A stretch of 64,000 nt of DNA from Bradyrhizobium campsiandrae (GTDB taxonomy: Bacteria > Pseudomonadota > Alphaproteobacteria > Rhizobiales > Xanthobacteraceae), in the NCBI RefSeq assembly GCF_014529705.1, contig NZ_JAANIH010000042.1, forward strand, positions 1 through 64,000, written 5' to 3'. Position 1 is the first letter of the stretch, and the number at the start of each line of letters is the position of its first letter. The notes under the pieces were generated by a model. The model saw only the letters and a list, made by a program, of their open reading frames with translations, was not told where the DNA came from and searched no databases. This document shows, piece by piece, positions 17,125 through 26,361 of the stretch. The translations under genes and the position numbers were made by a program.

Positions 17125-17756
17125 AAACAGACGAATTCATCAACACCCTCGCCAGCGACCTGCGGCCTCAACATTCCCTTCATTGGGTTTTGCTCTGTGG
17201 ACTGCTCTGTGGCGCGTTGCTCGCAGCGCTGGCGTTTGCTGTGTTTCTGGGTTTTCGCTCTGATATCCTCTCGGCGCTCACCTCCATCAGGTTCCTCTTC
17301 AAATTCGTGGTCACATTGACGTTGGCCATAACCGCGACCTACGCGACGTTGAATTTGGCGCGTCCCGACAGCGCAGGCAACCATCGCTCATGGAGCTTGT
17401 TGCTCACGCCCGTGATCCTCGTGGGCGCGGTCGCGGTTGAACTGATGGTGCTGCCGTCCCGGTCGTGGGAAGACAATCTCGTGGGCCATAACGCGACGCA
17501 CTGTTTGACAGTGATCCCGCTGCTGTCTGCCGGTCCCCTCCTCTGCATCTTCGCCGCGCTCCGCAGAGGTGCCCCATCCGAACCGGGACTCACCGGTGCA
17601 GTAGCCGGATTAGCGGCAAGCGGCATTGGCGCAACATTCTATGCGGCCAACTGTACCGACGACAGCCCATTGTTCGTCGTCGCTTGGTATCCTCTCGCCG
17701 TTTTAATCGTCGCTGGCGTAGCTTATTTCATCGGCGCAAGAGCTCTTCGTTGGTGA
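17121..17756 (+). CDS. NrsF-like (DUF1109) membrane anti-sigma factor
   Basis: A 211-aa integral membrane protein with about six hydrophobic segments (for example LLCGLLCGALLAALAFAVFL, LLLTPVILVGAVAVELMVL, VVAWYPLAVLIVAGVAYFIG). It starts MKTDEFINTLASDL, the N-terminal cytoplasmic segment typical of DUF1109/NrsF. It contains conserved cysteines (C in NATHCLTVIPLL and AANCTDD) implicated in stress sensing in the family. It starts with TTG overlapping the sigma factor TGA and should hold the sigma factor at the membrane until stress. Confidence 0.85.
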   Translation: MKTDEFINTLASDLRPQHSLHWVLLCGLLCGALLAALAFAVFLGFRSDILSALTSIRFLFKFVVTLTLAITATYATLNLARPDSAGNHRSWSLLLTPVILVGAVAVELMVLPSRSWEDNLVGHNATHCLTVIPLLSAGPLLCIFAALRRGAPSEPGLTGAVAGLAASGIGATFYAANCTDDSPLFVVAWYPLAVLIVAGVAYFIGARALRW

Positions 17757-17825
17757 CCGCCATTGTAGAGCGTCGACGGCACGACGATCGACAGATCTTG
17801 GGCGAACCGAGAGAATGCGCTGCTT

Positions 17826-19160
17826 CTAACGATTGAGATTTCCCACGCCATCGGGCTCCATCGGAGCGGGGGCGGCCATATCTTCGACGCGCGAGCCCGA
17901 CAAACCGGTAATAAGCCGGGTTCCGCGCTGAAACGTCACGTAGTTCCACGCCCAGTTCAACACGACTGTTATTCGGTTGCGAAAGCCGATCAGGTAATAG
18001 ATGTGCGCGGCCGACCAAAGGAGCCAGGCAGGCAGACCGTGCAGCCGTATCGGGCCGAGTTGAGCCACGGCGCTCTTCCTGCCGATCGTCGCCATCGCTC
18101 CGAAGTCACGATAGCGAAAACGCGGAAGCGTTCTGCCAGCGGCGCGGGCCTTGAGAAGCTGGCCGACGAATTCTCCCTGCTGCTTGGCCACTGGTGCAAC
18201 GCCTGCTAACGGCCGGCCATCATTGCCAATGCAATTGGCGGTGTCGCCAATCACGAAGATCTCCGGGTGGCCAGGAAGAGTGAGATCCTCGCCGACGCGT
18301 ACGCGACCGGCATTGTCCACCTCCGCTTGCAGCCATCTTCCGGCCGGCGATGCCATGACGCCCGCGGCCCACACGATTGTCGCGGCTTCGATGGGCACTT
18401 CGCCCAGGCGTACGCCCTCACTATCACAGGACGTAACGGACTGATTCAGGCGCACGTCGACACCGAGCCGCTCAAGCGCAAATTTGGCCCGCTGGGAGAG
18501 TGGTTCGGGAAATGTCGGAAGCAACCTCGGTGCGGCCTGGACAAGGATGATACGGGCGTTTCGAGGATCGATATGTCGGAAGTCTGCCGCGAGCGCTTTC
18601 CGCGCCAGTTCCGCAATCGCCCCAGCCATCTCAACACCAGTCGGGCCACCGCCAACAACGACGAACGTGAGCAACGCCTGCCGCCTTGCTTCGTCCACTT
18701 CGCTTTCAGCTCTTTCAAATGCGACGAGAATTCGGCGGCGCAAATAAGTGGCGTCATCCACCCTTTTTAAGCCCGGAGCATGCACTGACCATTCGTCATG
18801 ACCAAAATAGGCGTGCTGAGCTCCTGTCGCCAGAATGAGAACATCGTAGGGTATCTGACGTTCTTCAGCGATCACCGCCCCTTCGTCGATCGACACGCCG
18901 GAAACATTTGCGAGAACGACCCGAATGTTCTTGTACCTGCTAAGGATGCTGCGGATCGGCGATGCAATGTCGGCTGGCGACAATCCTGCGGTCGCGACCT
19001 GATATAATAGCGGCTGGAACAAATGATAGTTGTGGCGGTCGACCACGGTCACATCGAAGCCTGATCCGCCCAACTGCTTTGCGGCGGCAAGCCCTGCAAA
19101 GCCCGCGCCGACGATTACGACACGCTGTGTTGATGGGTTGTCGAGTTGAGGACTACGCAC
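17826..19160 (-). CDS. ndh: Type II NADH:quinone oxidoreductase (NDH-2)
   Basis: A 444-aa flavoprotein with two Rossmann motifs: FAD site VVIVGAGFAGLAAAKQL (about 14-30) and NAD(H) site FVVVGGGPTGVEMAG (about 165-179). NHYLFQPLLYQVATAGLSP-type signature (here NYHLFQPLLYQVATAGLSPA) is diagnostic of NDH-2. The C-terminal region has GVAPVAKQQGEFVG and an amphipathic membrane-associating tail (LPAWLLWSAAHIYYLIGFRN). It transfers electrons from NADH to quinone at the inner membrane without proton pumping. It is monocistronic and faces away from the TetR gene. Confidence 0.92.
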   Translation of the reverse strand: MRSPQLDNPSTQRVVIVGAGFAGLAAAKQLGGSGFDVTVVDRHNYHLFQPLLYQVATAGLSPADIASPIRSILSRYKNIRVVLANVSGVSIDEGAVIAEERQIPYDVLILATGAQHAYFGHDEWSVHAPGLKRVDDATYLRRRILVAFERAESEVDEARRQALLTFVVVGGGPTGVEMAGAIAELARKALAADFRHIDPRNARIILVQAAPRLLPTFPEPLSQRAKFALERLGVDVRLNQSVTSCDSEGVRLGEVPIEAATIVWAAGVMASPAGRWLQAEVDNAGRVRVGEDLTLPGHPEIFVIGDTANCIGNDGRPLAGVAPVAKQQGEFVGQLLKARAAGRTLPRFRYRDFGAMATIGRKSAVAQLGPIRLHGLPAWLLWSAAHIYYLIGFRNRITVVLNWAWNYVTFQRGTRLITGLSGSRVEDMAAPAPMEPDGVGNLNR

Positions 19161-19368
19161 ATTCAGGGCTCCTTCTGCCTACACGCGTGTCCCCAACTAC
19201 GCGGCAATGTGCCCTGACGTTACAAACGCGCAGACTTGTGATGCGATTCGACCCGGAGGAAGCCGCCGCGAAATAGCTGACTTGTTGGAGTCAACGCGCT
19301 GCGCGCTGGCATCTCGCTTGTCTCGCCGCACCTTCGACAGTCGAAATCACGTCAGCGAGACACCAAGC

Positions 19369-19977
19369 TCAATGATCTCGTTGTCGCGGACTGGAGCTTA
19401 TATCGAGAAGCTCGATAGCGGGACGCACGACGCCTTCCAGCAAAATCCGATCCGGACGGACTCGGGCCAGAACGCGAACCCCGAGCAACACACCCAAAAG
19501 GTGCCGGCCCAGTTCTTCCGCCGACATCGTAGACGTGATGGCGCCCTGCTCCTGGCCCTTCTGAACGCAATCCCGGAAGAAAAGCTCGATACGCGTCATG
19601 ACCTCCGCGACAATACGCTGGAATTCGTCATCATGGGGTGCGACGTCCAGCGCTGCGTTGACAAGCATGCATCCTTTTCGGGAACGATCCTCGACCGATC
19701 GCGACACGATATCGTCGAAAAAGGCGACGATCGCCTCGAGCGGAGGGAGCTCCTCGCAGCGCGCAAGGCGGGCTGCAACGCTCCCCTCGACGTAACGATC
19801 AAGTGCGCGCTGATAGATTGCCCGCTTGTCGCCGAAGGCATTGTACAGACTTGCTCCAGTGATCCCCGTTTTGTCGACGAGATCCCGCATCGACGTGGCC
19901 TCGTAGCCCCGGTTCCAGAAACACTCCATGGCGGCGTCGAGCACGACACCCTCTTCGAATTCGCGCGGCCTAGCCAT
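19369..19977 (-). CDS. TetR/AcrR-family transcriptional regulator
   Basis: A 202-aa regulator. The N-terminal helix-turn-helix spans residues 8-55 (VLDAAMECFWNRGYEATSMR, then ITGASLYNAFGDKRAIYQRAL). The C-terminal ligand domain includes RKGCMLVNAALDVAPHD and a Cys that could sense electrophiles. The sequence style matches TetR regulators of electrophile/quinone-stress operons. It diverges from the peroxiredoxin-DMT-GST-YghU-SDR operon across 132 bases and probably represses both. Confidence 0.9.
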   Translation of the reverse strand: MARPREFEEGVVLDAAMECFWNRGYEATSMRDLVDKTGITGASLYNAFGDKRAIYQRALDRYVEGSVAARLARCEELPPLEAIVAFFDDIVSRSVEDRSRKGCMLVNAALDVAPHDDEFQRIVAEVMTRIELFFRDCVQKGQEQGAITSTMSAEELGRHLLGVLLGVRVLARVRPDRILLEGVVRPAIELLDISSSPRQRDH

Positions 19978-20032
19978 TCTTCGTCCGTCCGGACCCCTCT
20001 GCAGAATTTACCCTGGCATGAATGTAACGAGA

Positions 20033-20060
20033 TTGCATTCTAGAACGAACGTAATAAAAC
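20033..20060 (+). promoter_or_regulatory. Candidate promoter and operator for the stress operon
   Basis: TTGCAT (20033-20038), a 16-base spacer and TAAAAC (20055-20060) make a plausible -35/-10 pair ahead of the peroxiredoxin gene. The perfect palindrome TTCTAGAA (20038-20045) lies inside the spacer, and GAATG/CATTC half-sites flank 20020-20040. These are candidate TetR sites in the divergent gap. The promoter call is moderate; the operator is inference. Confidence 0.35.
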
Positions 20061-20109
20061 TCAATGCCGACAGTTTTCGCCGAAACGCAGAACCCAGGGG
20101 GAAAGCCAC

Positions 20110-20763
20110 ATGGGACTGAAACAAGAGCTCGACGCCTTCAAAGCCCAGTTTGCGCAAACGGCTCCGGCGGGTCGCTTCGCATTGTACACCGCCAAAATCG
20201 AAGAGCTTCGGCAAAGCTTCGCCCGCGACAATGCAATCACCGAAGGAGACATTGCTCCGGACTTTTCACTGCCGGATGCGAAAGGTGGCTCTGTGACCCT
20301 TTCGGCACTCCTGGCGCAGGGCCCGACCGTGATCACCTTCTATCGTGGCGGCTGGTGTCCGTATTGCAATATTCAGTTGCGAGCCTATCAGGCCATCCTG
20401 CCGCAGATCGCCGCCGCGGGGGCAAGCCTCGTCGCGATCTCTCCTCAGGCGCCCGACCGAACCTTGTCGACGGCGGAGACGAACGCCCTCACCTTCCATG
20501 TCCTCAGTGATCTGGAAAATCGGGTGGCCCGCAGCTTCGGTCTTGTCTATTCGCTGCCCGAAGAAATCCGTGCGGCGCTGCGCTCCGTCAACAAGGCGCT
20601 TCCCGAGATTAACGGCGACGATAGTTGGGAACTTCCAGTTCCATCGACCTACGTCGTTACCGGCAACGGCCGCGTTACACTCGCCCATATCGACGTCGAC
20701 TATACCCAACGCCTTGAGCCCGAGGAGATTCTCGCCGCTTTGCGCTCTCGCAAGGCGGCATGA
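20110..20763 (+). CDS. Peroxiredoxin-like thioredoxin-fold protein (AhpC/TSA family)
   Basis: A 217-aa protein with a helical N-terminal extension (1-50), then APDFSLPDAKGGSVTLSALL and the active-site loop FYRGGWCPYCN (about 78-88), a CxxC version of the peroxiredoxin site. LVAISPQ and FHVLSDLENRVARSFGLVY are typical of the AhpC/TSA subfamily. It reduces peroxides or acts as a disulfide oxidoreductase in the cytoplasm. AGGGGGAAAGCCAC precedes the ATG. It is first gene of a five-gene stress operon. Confidence 0.9.
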   Translation: MGLKQELDAFKAQFAQTAPAGRFALYTAKIEELRQSFARDNAITEGDIAPDFSLPDAKGGSVTLSALLAQGPTVITFYRGGWCPYCNIQLRAYQAILPQIAAAGASLVAISPQAPDRTLSTAETNALTFHVLSDLENRVARSFGLVYSLPEEIRAALRSVNKALPEINGDDSWELPVPSTYVVTGNGRVTLAHIDVDYTQRLEPEEILAALRSRKAA

Positions 20764-20766
20764 GTC

Positions 20767-21729
20767 ATGGCGAACTGTGAGGTATCGGTCAGGGACGTGC
20801 CAACCGAAACTGCCTCCGTCCACTCGGCCGGACCAACGCGCCTTACCGGTTATGCTTGGGCGGGCCTTTCGGTGATTATTTTCTCCGGGTGGTTCGTGGC
20901 CACGCGCTTCAGCGTTACACGCGAACTCCGGATTTGGGACATCACGGCTTTGCGCTTCGGCATTGGAGCGCTCCTTCTCGCTCCGACGATCATGCGTAGA
21001 TCGTCGCGGCTCCCTTGGGCGTCATGGAGACAGGGGTTCGTCTTTGCCATGCTCTGGGGCGTCCCTTTTGTCCTGCTCGTCGCGCTTGGCCTGAGGCTTA
21101 CGTCGGCCGCGGAGGCGGCTTCGATTGCGCCGACAATCATGCCGGTATTCGCAGGTGTCTTCGCCTGCGTATTCATGCAGCAATCGCAAGGCCCCATGCG
21201 ATGGATAGGTTATGCCGCGATCCTCGCGGGATTGGCATGCCTGCTTTCCGCCGCGGCGCTCAATCGCGGCGCGCCAGATCCAGTGGGAGTGGCGGCACTG
21301 GTCGGCGCCGGCGGCTTGTGGGCCGCCTATACGCTGATATTTCGCGCAAGTGGCCTCACCGCAACGCAGGCGGCCGCCCTGATCTGCATTTGGTCAGCGG
21401 CTCTCTTTCTACCGGTCTATCTGTTTCTCGGGCTTAGCCGCTTCGCCCTCGCCTCCTGGTCTGAGCTTCTGCTGCAGATCATCTACCAAGGCGTGCTGAT
21501 GAGCGGTGTCGCGATATTCTCGTTCAATCGCGCCGTCTCGCAGCTGGGGCCTTCGGCAGCCACCGCCATCATCGCGCTGCTGCCCGCCGTCGTAGCGATG
21601 CTCGCGATTCCTATTCTCGCTGAGACACCCACTTTCGCCGAAGGGCTATCGATCGCCGTCATCGTCATCGGGGTGCTGCTCGCCTCCAGGCCTGCTCCAT
21701 CGCCCGTGCATGCATCCGTCCAAACCTAA
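20767..21729 (+). CDS. DMT-superfamily (EamA) transporter
   Basis: A 320-aa integral membrane protein with about ten hydrophobic helices in two EamA repeats. Landmarks include WDITALRFGIGALLLAPTIM, AEAASIAPTIMPVFAGVFAC and, in the second half, QLGPSAATAIIALLPAVVAM. DMT proteins export small metabolites or drugs by proton exchange. It begins 4 bases after the peroxiredoxin stop and is co-transcribed, so the substrate may be a conjugated or toxic product of the stress pathway. Specificity cannot be read from sequence. Confidence 0.9.
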   Translation: MANCEVSVRDVPTETASVHSAGPTRLTGYAWAGLSVIIFSGWFVATRFSVTRELRIWDITALRFGIGALLLAPTIMRRSSRLPWASWRQGFVFAMLWGVPFVLLVALGLRLTSAAEAASIAPTIMPVFAGVFACVFMQQSQGPMRWIGYAAILAGLACLLSAAALNRGAPDPVGVAALVGAGGLWAAYTLIFRASGLTATQAAALICIWSAALFLPVYLFLGLSRFALASWSELLLQIIYQGVLMSGVAIFSFNRAVSQLGPSAATAIIALLPAVVAMLAIPILAETPTFAEGLSIAVIVIGVLLASRPAPSPVHASVQT

Positions 21730-21740
21730 AGGAGAGACTC

Positions 21741-22445
21741 ATGATCCGCTTCTATTTCCACCCGACGCCAAACCCCGCGAAGGTTGCGCTGTTCCTTGAG
21801 GAGGCTGGTCTTCCGTATGAGGCTGTCCCCGTCGACACCAGCAAGGGCGAACAGCACTCGCCGTCGTTTCGCGCCATCAATCCCAACGGCAAGGTGCCGG
21901 CAATCATCGACACCGAGGGCCCCGGCGGCAAAGAGGCTCGCGTGTTCGACTCGACCGCGATCCTGATCTACCTCGCGGAAAAGACCGGGAAGTTTCTCGG
22001 CAAACCGGAGGATCGTCCCGAACTCCTGTCGTGGTCGCTCTTTTTGGCGTCGGGCCTTGGCCCGTTCTCAGGCCAGGCCGTCCATTTCCAGTTCGCCGCC
22101 CCCGAAGGATTGGACTACGCGGTCAATCGCTACCGCAGGGAGGCCGAGCGGCACTATCAGGTGCTGAACGACCACCTCGAAGGCAAGACCTATATCGTCG
22201 GCGACGATTACACGATTGCAGACATCTCGGCCTGGGGCTGGCTGGACCGTGCCTCTCGGGTGCGCAAAGGCGCGGAAGATCCTCTCGGTCCCTATCCCAA
22301 TCTCAAGCGGCTGTTTCAAACAGTGGACGCTCGCCCGGCGGTCGCACGGGCACGCGCAGTCGGCAAGAACCATGCGTTCAAGACGGTGAATGACGACGAG
22401 ACCAAGCGCTCGCTCTTCCCGTCGAACTATCCGCCGGCAGCGTGA
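21741..22445 (+). CDS. Glutathione S-transferase
   Basis: A 234-aa protein with an N-terminal thioredoxin-like GST domain (FYFHPTPNPAKVALFLEEAG; INPNGKVPAIID with the cis-Pro glutathione site; FDSTAILIYLAEKTG) and a C-terminal helical domain containing YTIADISAWGWLDRA. It conjugates glutathione to electrophiles. A clear AGGAGA lies upstream. The next gene is a second glutathione-dependent enzyme, supporting a glutathione-based detoxification operon. Confidence 0.92.
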   Translation: MIRFYFHPTPNPAKVALFLEEAGLPYEAVPVDTSKGEQHSPSFRAINPNGKVPAIIDTEGPGGKEARVFDSTAILIYLAEKTGKFLGKPEDRPELLSWSLFLASGLGPFSGQAVHFQFAAPEGLDYAVNRYRREAERHYQVLNDHLEGKTYIVGDDYTIADISAWGWLDRASRVRKGAEDPLGPYPNLKRLFQTVDARPAVARARAVGKNHAFKTVNDDETKRSLFPSNYPPAA

Positions 22446-22473
22446 GCTGACCGAAGACGTTGCGGAGAACAAG

Positions 22474-23352
22474 ATGACGAGCTCCTCTGACTATACACCC
22501 CCGAGGATTTGGACGTGGACCAAGCCCAGCGGCGGCGCGTTCGCCAACATCAACCGGCCCATCTCGGGCGCCACTCACGACAAGGATCTGCCGATCGGCA
22601 AACATCCGCTACAGCTCTATTCGCTGGGCACGCCGAACGGCGTTAAAATCACCATCATGCTGGAGGAACTGCTCGCGCTTGGTCACTCTGGCGCAGAGTA
22701 TGATGCATGGCTCATCAAGATCAGCGAAGGCGATCAGTTTGGAAGCGGCTTCGTTGCAGTCAATCCGAACTCGAAGATCCCTGCCCTGATCGACCGCAGT
22801 GGCGCGGCCCCGATCCGTGTCTTCGAGTCGGGTTCGATCCTGCTTTATCTGGCCGAGAAGTTCGATGCGTTCTTGCCGAAGGATCTGCCCACGCGTACCG
22901 AAACGCTGAACTGGCTATTCTGGCAAATGGGAAGCGCGCCGTATCTTGGCGGCGGTTTTGGCCACTTCTACGCCTATGCTCCCAGCAAGATCGAATACGC
23001 CATCGACCGCTTCGCCATGGAGGTGAAGCGCCAACTCGATGTGCTCGACAGGCGCCTCGCTGACAACGATTACCTCGCCGGCCAGGAATACACGATCGCG
23101 GATATCGCGGTGTTTCCCTGGTATGGCGGGCTCGCAAAAGGCTGGCAGTATGGCGCGGCCGAGTTTCTCTCAGTGCAAGACTACAAGCATGTGCAACGCT
23201 GGGCGGATGCCATCCTGGCGCGGCCGGCTGTGAAACGCGGTCGAATGGTCAACCGCATGGCAGGTGCACCGTCGGAGCAGCTTCGTGAACGCCACGATGC
23301 CGCCGATTTCGACACGAGGACCCAGGACAAGATCGAAGAGGTGAAACAATGA
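22474..23352 (+). CDS. yghU: YghU-type glutathione-dependent disulfide-bond oxidoreductase
   Basis: A 292-aa GST-fold protein. ATG 22474 is chosen over the upstream in-frame 22390 because it sits after the previous stop and begins the conserved sequence. Family landmarks are NRPISGATHDKDLPIGKHPL, LYSLGTPNGVKITIMLEELL, VNPNSKIPALID and YTIADIAVFPWYG. YghU enzymes bind two glutathiones and reduce disulfides or peroxides. It overlaps the following SDR gene by 4 bases (ATGA). Confidence 0.9.
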   Translation: MTSSSDYTPPRIWTWTKPSGGAFANINRPISGATHDKDLPIGKHPLQLYSLGTPNGVKITIMLEELLALGHSGAEYDAWLIKISEGDQFGSGFVAVNPNSKIPALIDRSGAAPIRVFESGSILLYLAEKFDAFLPKDLPTRTETLNWLFWQMGSAPYLGGGFGHFYAYAPSKIEYAIDRFAMEVKRQLDVLDRRLADNDYLAGQEYTIADIAVFPWYGGLAKGWQYGAAEFLSVQDYKHVQRWADAILARPAVKRGRMVNRMAGAPSEQLRERHDAADFDTRTQDKIEEVKQ

Positions 23353-24155
23353 ATATCAAGGGCAAACGTGTCCTCATCACTGGTGGCTCGAGCGGAATCG
23401 GCTTCGCGCTCGCACAGGCGCTTGTTGCAAAAGGCGCGAGCGTCGTCGTCAGTGGCCGGCGCGAGGCTGCGCTTGCGACGGCCGTCGCCGAGCTGGGCCG
23501 CACCGGCGGCGCGGTCTCGAGCGTCGCCGCTGACGTTTCCACCCCCGCTGGCCGCGATGCCACACTCAAACACGCTATTTCAGCGCTCGGCGGTCTCGAC
23601 ATCCTCATCAACAATGCCGGTGGCGTCAGGGCTGGACGCCTCGAAAACACTCCTGAAGAAGAGCTGCAGGCGATGATCGAGGTCGACCTCGTCGCGCCGA
23701 TACTGCTGACGCGTGAAGCGCTTCCAGCTCTGCGTCAGAGCGGAGATGCGATGATCGTCAACGTCGCCTCCGGCATCGCGCTCATCGGCGCGCCGTTCTA
23801 CGCCACCTATGCGGCGACGAAGGCGGGTTTGGCCCGGTTCGGAGAAGCGCTTCGCCGCGAGCTAAAGGGTGAAGGAATCCATGTCCTCACCGCCTACCCC
23901 GGCGGAACCGACACGCCCATGATGCAGTCGAATCGGGCCGGCCCGGAGCTTGGCTTTAGCCGCGAGCCGGCGTCGGCCGTTGCGGACGCCATCGTCGAGG
24001 GGATCGAGGCGAACGCCTTCGAAGTCGTTCGAGGCGGCGAAGCCCGGGCACAGATGATCGCGCTCAATCGCGACAATCCCGGCGCCGTCGATGAACGGTT
24101 CCTCGGCATGAAGGCCGCGCTTGAGGACGCCGTGAAGGATCATTCGGCGTTATGA
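23349..24155 (+). CDS. Short-chain dehydrogenase/reductase
   Basis: A 268-aa SDR with the NAD(P) motif TGGSSGIGFALA (about 11-22), NNAGG (about 84-88), a catalytic Ser region (VNVASGIALIG) and YATYAATKAG, holding the Y-x-x-x-K pair. The substrate is unknown; in this operon it may reduce a carbonyl stress product. It is last gene of the TetR-linked operon and faces the end of the conjugation operon across 25 bases. Confidence 0.9.
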   Translation: MNIKGKRVLITGGSSGIGFALAQALVAKGASVVVSGRREAALATAVAELGRTGGAVSSVAADVSTPAGRDATLKHAISALGGLDILINNAGGVRAGRLENTPEEELQAMIEVDLVAPILLTREALPALRQSGDAMIVNVASGIALIGAPFYATYAATKAGLARFGEALRRELKGEGIHVLTAYPGGTDTPMMQSNRAGPELGFSREPASAVADAIVEGIEANAFEVVRGGEARAQMIALNRDNPGAVDERFLGMKAALEDAVKDHSAL

Positions 24156-24180
24156 TCACCGAAGTTCTTGTTCGGGTCGC

Positions 24181-26361
24181 TCAATCGGGCGATCGCGGCG
24201 CGTCGTCGCCAAACGATTGATTCAAGGAGCGCAGAGCTTCGGCGGCCGCACGGACTTTGGGCGTCGACTCTGCGCGTAGAACCTTCATCATCGAATCGAA
24301 TTCATCGTCCTGCCCATCCGTCGCGGCTGCAAGGATTTCGCGCACATCGCAGTTTTCGCCGTTTGGCGGCGTCGGCGCTGCGCCAAGCGAAATCGTCCTC
24401 GCAGGCGGGCGCGACGCTGTCCGCTGAGGTCCCAACTCCAACTGCCTCGGCGGCTCCTGCTCCGGACGTGGCGTACTTTCGCTCGCTCCGGCCGCTGCAG
24501 GCTCCTTCTTGCGCCGGGCCGGGGCTTTGCGCTGCGCGGCCTGCGATGCAGCCTTCTTCGCGGCCGTGGACTTGGGCGGAGCAGGCTCTTCGGCCGGGGT
24601 TGTTTCTGTGTCCGATCGTGGAGCAATCGCTCCGGACAACTCCTCGTCCTGCCATTCCTTGAGCCTCGGCAGGGACGGTGGCGATCCCTTTGCCGCCTCA
24701 TAGAGAGCCCGGTACGGCTTATCGAGATAGTGCCGGATCTTGGTGAGTTCGAACGACGGGGAGTTCTTCACCATCAGAATCGACAGCCGCGCCGACATCT
24801 CGCGCAGCTCGAGCGGACTGCGCAACGGCCGCGGCGTGTAGTGCGGCGTCCAGACGCGCGGCGCGAAAATCCCCTGCCCCGGCCGCATGACGGGCGTCTT
24901 GTAGACCTGCGTCGTCTCGCCGAGCATCTCCGAGACGAATTCGGATGTGTCGAGATCGTTGATCTGGATGAAGAGTTTGATCTGCGAACCGGAGACCGTC
25001 GTAATCCGCGTGCTGCGTCCATAGAGCTCATCGAGCTGCGCGATATCCTGCATCACGATCGCCATCCGGAAACCGTAGCCGGCCGAGATGGTGATTTTCG
25101 AGATCAGCGAATCCATGCGGCCGACATGGTAGAATTCGTCGAGCATGAGCAGCACCTGGTGCGGCTCGTCGGCGCCAGGGATCTTCTCCATCAGCAGGTC
25201 GTGAATCTGCTGGAACAGGATACGGATCAGCGGCCGGAAGATGGAGAGCTCGGCGATCGTGCAGCCGATGAAGATGGTCATGGGGGTGCGGCGGAGCTCG
25301 CGAATGTCGAAGTCCGATGTTTCCGTCGCCGCCGAAATGAGCCCATTGTTCCACAGGCTCATCGCCATATTGACGTTGAAAACCGCGCTGTTTCGCGTCT
25401 CCGGCTCAAGCGCGATATATTGATTGAAGCTATCGATGACCCAGGTCGGCAGGTGCGAGCGCTCGGTCTTCACGATCGCACGCAGGACCGTCGAGATGTC
25501 CTTGCCCGTCGTCGTCATGCGCGCGACCGTGCGCATGTGCTCGGCGCCCTTGGTGAGCGGGGATGCGAGGACATAGCCGATCAGCGACGAGAGTAGCAGG
25601 CGGCCGGCGCCGGCCCAGGTATCGTCGGCCTTCTCGGGGATTACGAAGGAGGCGACGACCAGGCAGTCGGTCGCCATGCGCTCGTCGCGACGGACGAAAT
25701 CGAGCGGATTGTACCGGTGCGTGTCGGGAGAGCCGGGCGAAAACATGAAGACCTTGTTGCCGATCGCCTTGCGATGGTTCGCCAGCGCGTCGAAATTCTC
25801 GCGCTTGGGATCGAAGAAGACGGCCGAGCCCTGCCAGAGGTAGCCGTTGGGAAGCACGAAGCCGGTGCCCTTTCCGGATCGCGAGGGGCCGACGACGAGA
25901 ATATGCGCGGGTTCGTCCGACCGGATGGTGGCGCCGTTCAGCGTGCCGAGGATGATGCCCTGCTTCTTCGTCAGGCCCTGCTTGGCGGCCTCCATCAGGG
26001 TCCCGAACCGCGCTGCGCCATAGGGCATCTGCCGGCGATTGACGAGGCCGAAGATGAGGCCCGCGATCCCGAGAGCGACAACACCTCCGGCCGCATATGC
26101 GCCGCGGATCAGCGTTTCGATCCGCGTCGGCGCATAGAGGATGCGCTCATAGAAATGCTGCCAGGCGACCAGGAAGAAGCCCGCCGAGCGGTCCGCGTTC
26201 TGCATGCGCAGCAAAGCCCAGCGGGTGGCGCCTTCGCTCGGAAAGCGGGTCGGCGCCCAGCGCCAGCCGACGGCAATCTCGTAGGCGAGGCTCCACAACA
26301 GGCAGAACGCGACCGCGCAGATCAGCGCGATCCCAAGTCTAAAGACGACGATGCGCGCCAT
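24181..26361 (-). CDS. virD4: Type IV coupling protein VirD4/TraG
   Basis: A 726-aa coupling ATPase. N-terminal membrane segments lie at about 7-30 and 87-107. Walker A is LVVGPSRSGKGTGF (about 155-168), followed by AVFFDPKRENFDA, and Walker B is VLLMLDEFYHVG. The C-terminal 150 residues are Pro/Ala/Lys-rich, a flexible tail unlike the compact domain. It links the relaxosome to the secretion channel at the inner membrane. It is the last gene of the minus-strand transfer operon, overlapping virB11 by 23 bases. Confidence 0.94.
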   Translation of the reverse strand: MARIVVFRLGIALICAVAFCLLWSLAYEIAVGWRWAPTRFPSEGATRWALLRMQNADRSAGFFLVAWQHFYERILYAPTRIETLIRGAYAAGGVVALGIAGLIFGLVNRRQMPYGAARFGTLMEAAKQGLTKKQGIILGTLNGATIRSDEPAHILVVGPSRSGKGTGFVLPNGYLWQGSAVFFDPKRENFDALANHRKAIGNKVFMFSPGSPDTHRYNPLDFVRRDERMATDCLVVASFVIPEKADDTWAGAGRLLLSSLIGYVLASPLTKGAEHMRTVARMTTTGKDISTVLRAIVKTERSHLPTWVIDSFNQYIALEPETRNSAVFNVNMAMSLWNNGLISAATETSDFDIRELRRTPMTIFIGCTIAELSIFRPLIRILFQQIHDLLMEKIPGADEPHQVLLMLDEFYHVGRMDSLISKITISAGYGFRMAIVMQDIAQLDELYGRSTRITTVSGSQIKLFIQINDLDTSEFVSEMLGETTQVYKTPVMRPGQGIFAPRVWTPHYTPRPLRSPLELREMSARLSILMVKNSPSFELTKIRHYLDKPYRALYEAAKGSPPSLPRLKEWQDEELSGAIAPRSDTETTPAEEPAPPKSTAAKKAASQAAQRKAPARRKKEPAAAGASESTPRPEQEPPRQLELGPQRTASRPPARTISLGAAPTPPNGENCDVREILAAATDGQDDEFDSMMKVLRAESTPKVRAAAEALRSLNQSFGDDAPRSPD

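Noticed and set aside
19207..20043. Plus-strand open frame of 278 codons
   Set aside because: The minus strand encodes a complete TetR regulator here; the plus frame has no motif and no ribosome site.
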